A stretch of 64,000 nt of DNA from Deltaproteobacteria bacterium (lineage in GTDB: Bacteria; Desulfobacterota; Deferrimicrobia; Deferrimicrobiales; Deferrimicrobiaceae): assembly GCA_016218975.1 (NCBI GenBank), contig JACRCO010000001.1, positions 48,616 through 112,615 on the forward strand, read 5' to 3'. Position 1 is the stretch's first letter. Each line of letters starts with the position of its first letter. Made by a program: the position numbers and the translations under genes. The notes under the pieces are model-generated. The model was not told the DNA's origin, searched no databases, and worked only from the letters and a program-made list of their open reading frames with translations. Shown here piece by piece: positions 63,918 to 64,000 of the stretch.

Positions 63918-63935
63918 TGTGGAAATAATTCCACA
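63918..63935. promoter_or_regulatory. Palindrome upstream of the sigma-54 promoter (candidate activator site)
   Basis: A perfect 7-bp dyad TGTGGAA-ATAA-TTCCACA lies about 135 bases upstream of the sigma-54 promoter, the range where enhancer-binding activators usually bind. The surrounding 63722-64000 is AT-rich and has no convincing gene. Confidence 0.45.
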
Positions 63936-64000
63936 CATTACTTTCTTTGACGGCGGGCGATTCTTTTCGCATACTCAATTTAGATGGAAGTCGTCACGAC

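Overview
The window is GC-rich, densely packed bacterial DNA, mostly core metabolism and information processing on the plus strand. It suggests a Gram-negative member of the former Deltaproteobacteria (Desulfobacterota / Geobacter-Desulfuromonas-like), probably uncultured. Supporting marks are a B-type succinate dehydrogenase/fumarate reductase (one membrane subunit, sdhCAB), a GlnD sensor, an IHF-type protein, an AMIN-domain amidase, a bifunctional class V FBP aldolase/phosphatase, a selenoprotein of the GrdB-like family, and a PEP-CTERM protein behind a sigma-54 promoter. The assignment is an inference from gene content, not a phylogeny.

Layout. 1-1129: end of pyrK, then pyrD. 1130-8556: promoter, a leader with an intrinsic terminator, then rimP-nusA-ylxR-infB-ylxP-rbfA-nrnA-truB, nearly all overlapping. 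8558-12922: rpsO-pnp, an M16 protease and dut. 12958-16961: purB, purF, pyrE and a lipoprotein. 17053-19887: nadB facing left, then a DUF4124/SLT transglycosylase and pgsA. 19926-26165: three tRNA genes (Gly-GCC, Leu-UAA, Cys-GCA) frame a leftward livKHMGF amino-acid ABC transporter operon. Its last gene is a GrdB-like selenoprotein read through an in-frame UGA with a SECIS-like hairpin. 26379-33938: one 2519-residue multidomain acyl-CoA enzyme (crotonase, acyl-CoA synthetase, enoyl-CoA reductase, crotonase). 34237-37863: a sugar-nucleotide epimerase, class V FBP aldolase/phosphatase and pgi. 37868-50991: mutL-miaA, accA, pheA-aroF-tyrA-aroA-cmk-ispH (aromatic amino acid and related genes), rpsA, sppA, an HU/IHF gene and a HIT hydrolase. 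51276-59221: mutS, an amidase, glnD, a YfcE-like phosphoesterase and xerD. 59387-62740: sdhCAB. 62954-64000: a PEP-CTERM protein on the minus strand with its upstream regulatory DNA.

How they work together. Most genes are growth functions in tight operons: translation initiation and ribosome maturation, pyrimidine/purine synthesis, aromatic amino acids, mismatch repair and respiration. The accessory interest lies in four places: the 2519-residue fusion enzyme, a rearranged relative of propionyl-CoA synthase; the selenoprotein at the end of the liv operon; the small structured repeats (a REPIN-like element with perfect 23-nt ends, tandem 30-bp repeats sharing its core, tRNA-trailing inverted repeats, and hairpins with a conserved ATGGA loop); and the sigma-54 control of the PEP-CTERM gene. 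No CRISPR array, integrase island, rRNA operon, transposase gene or replication origin was seen.
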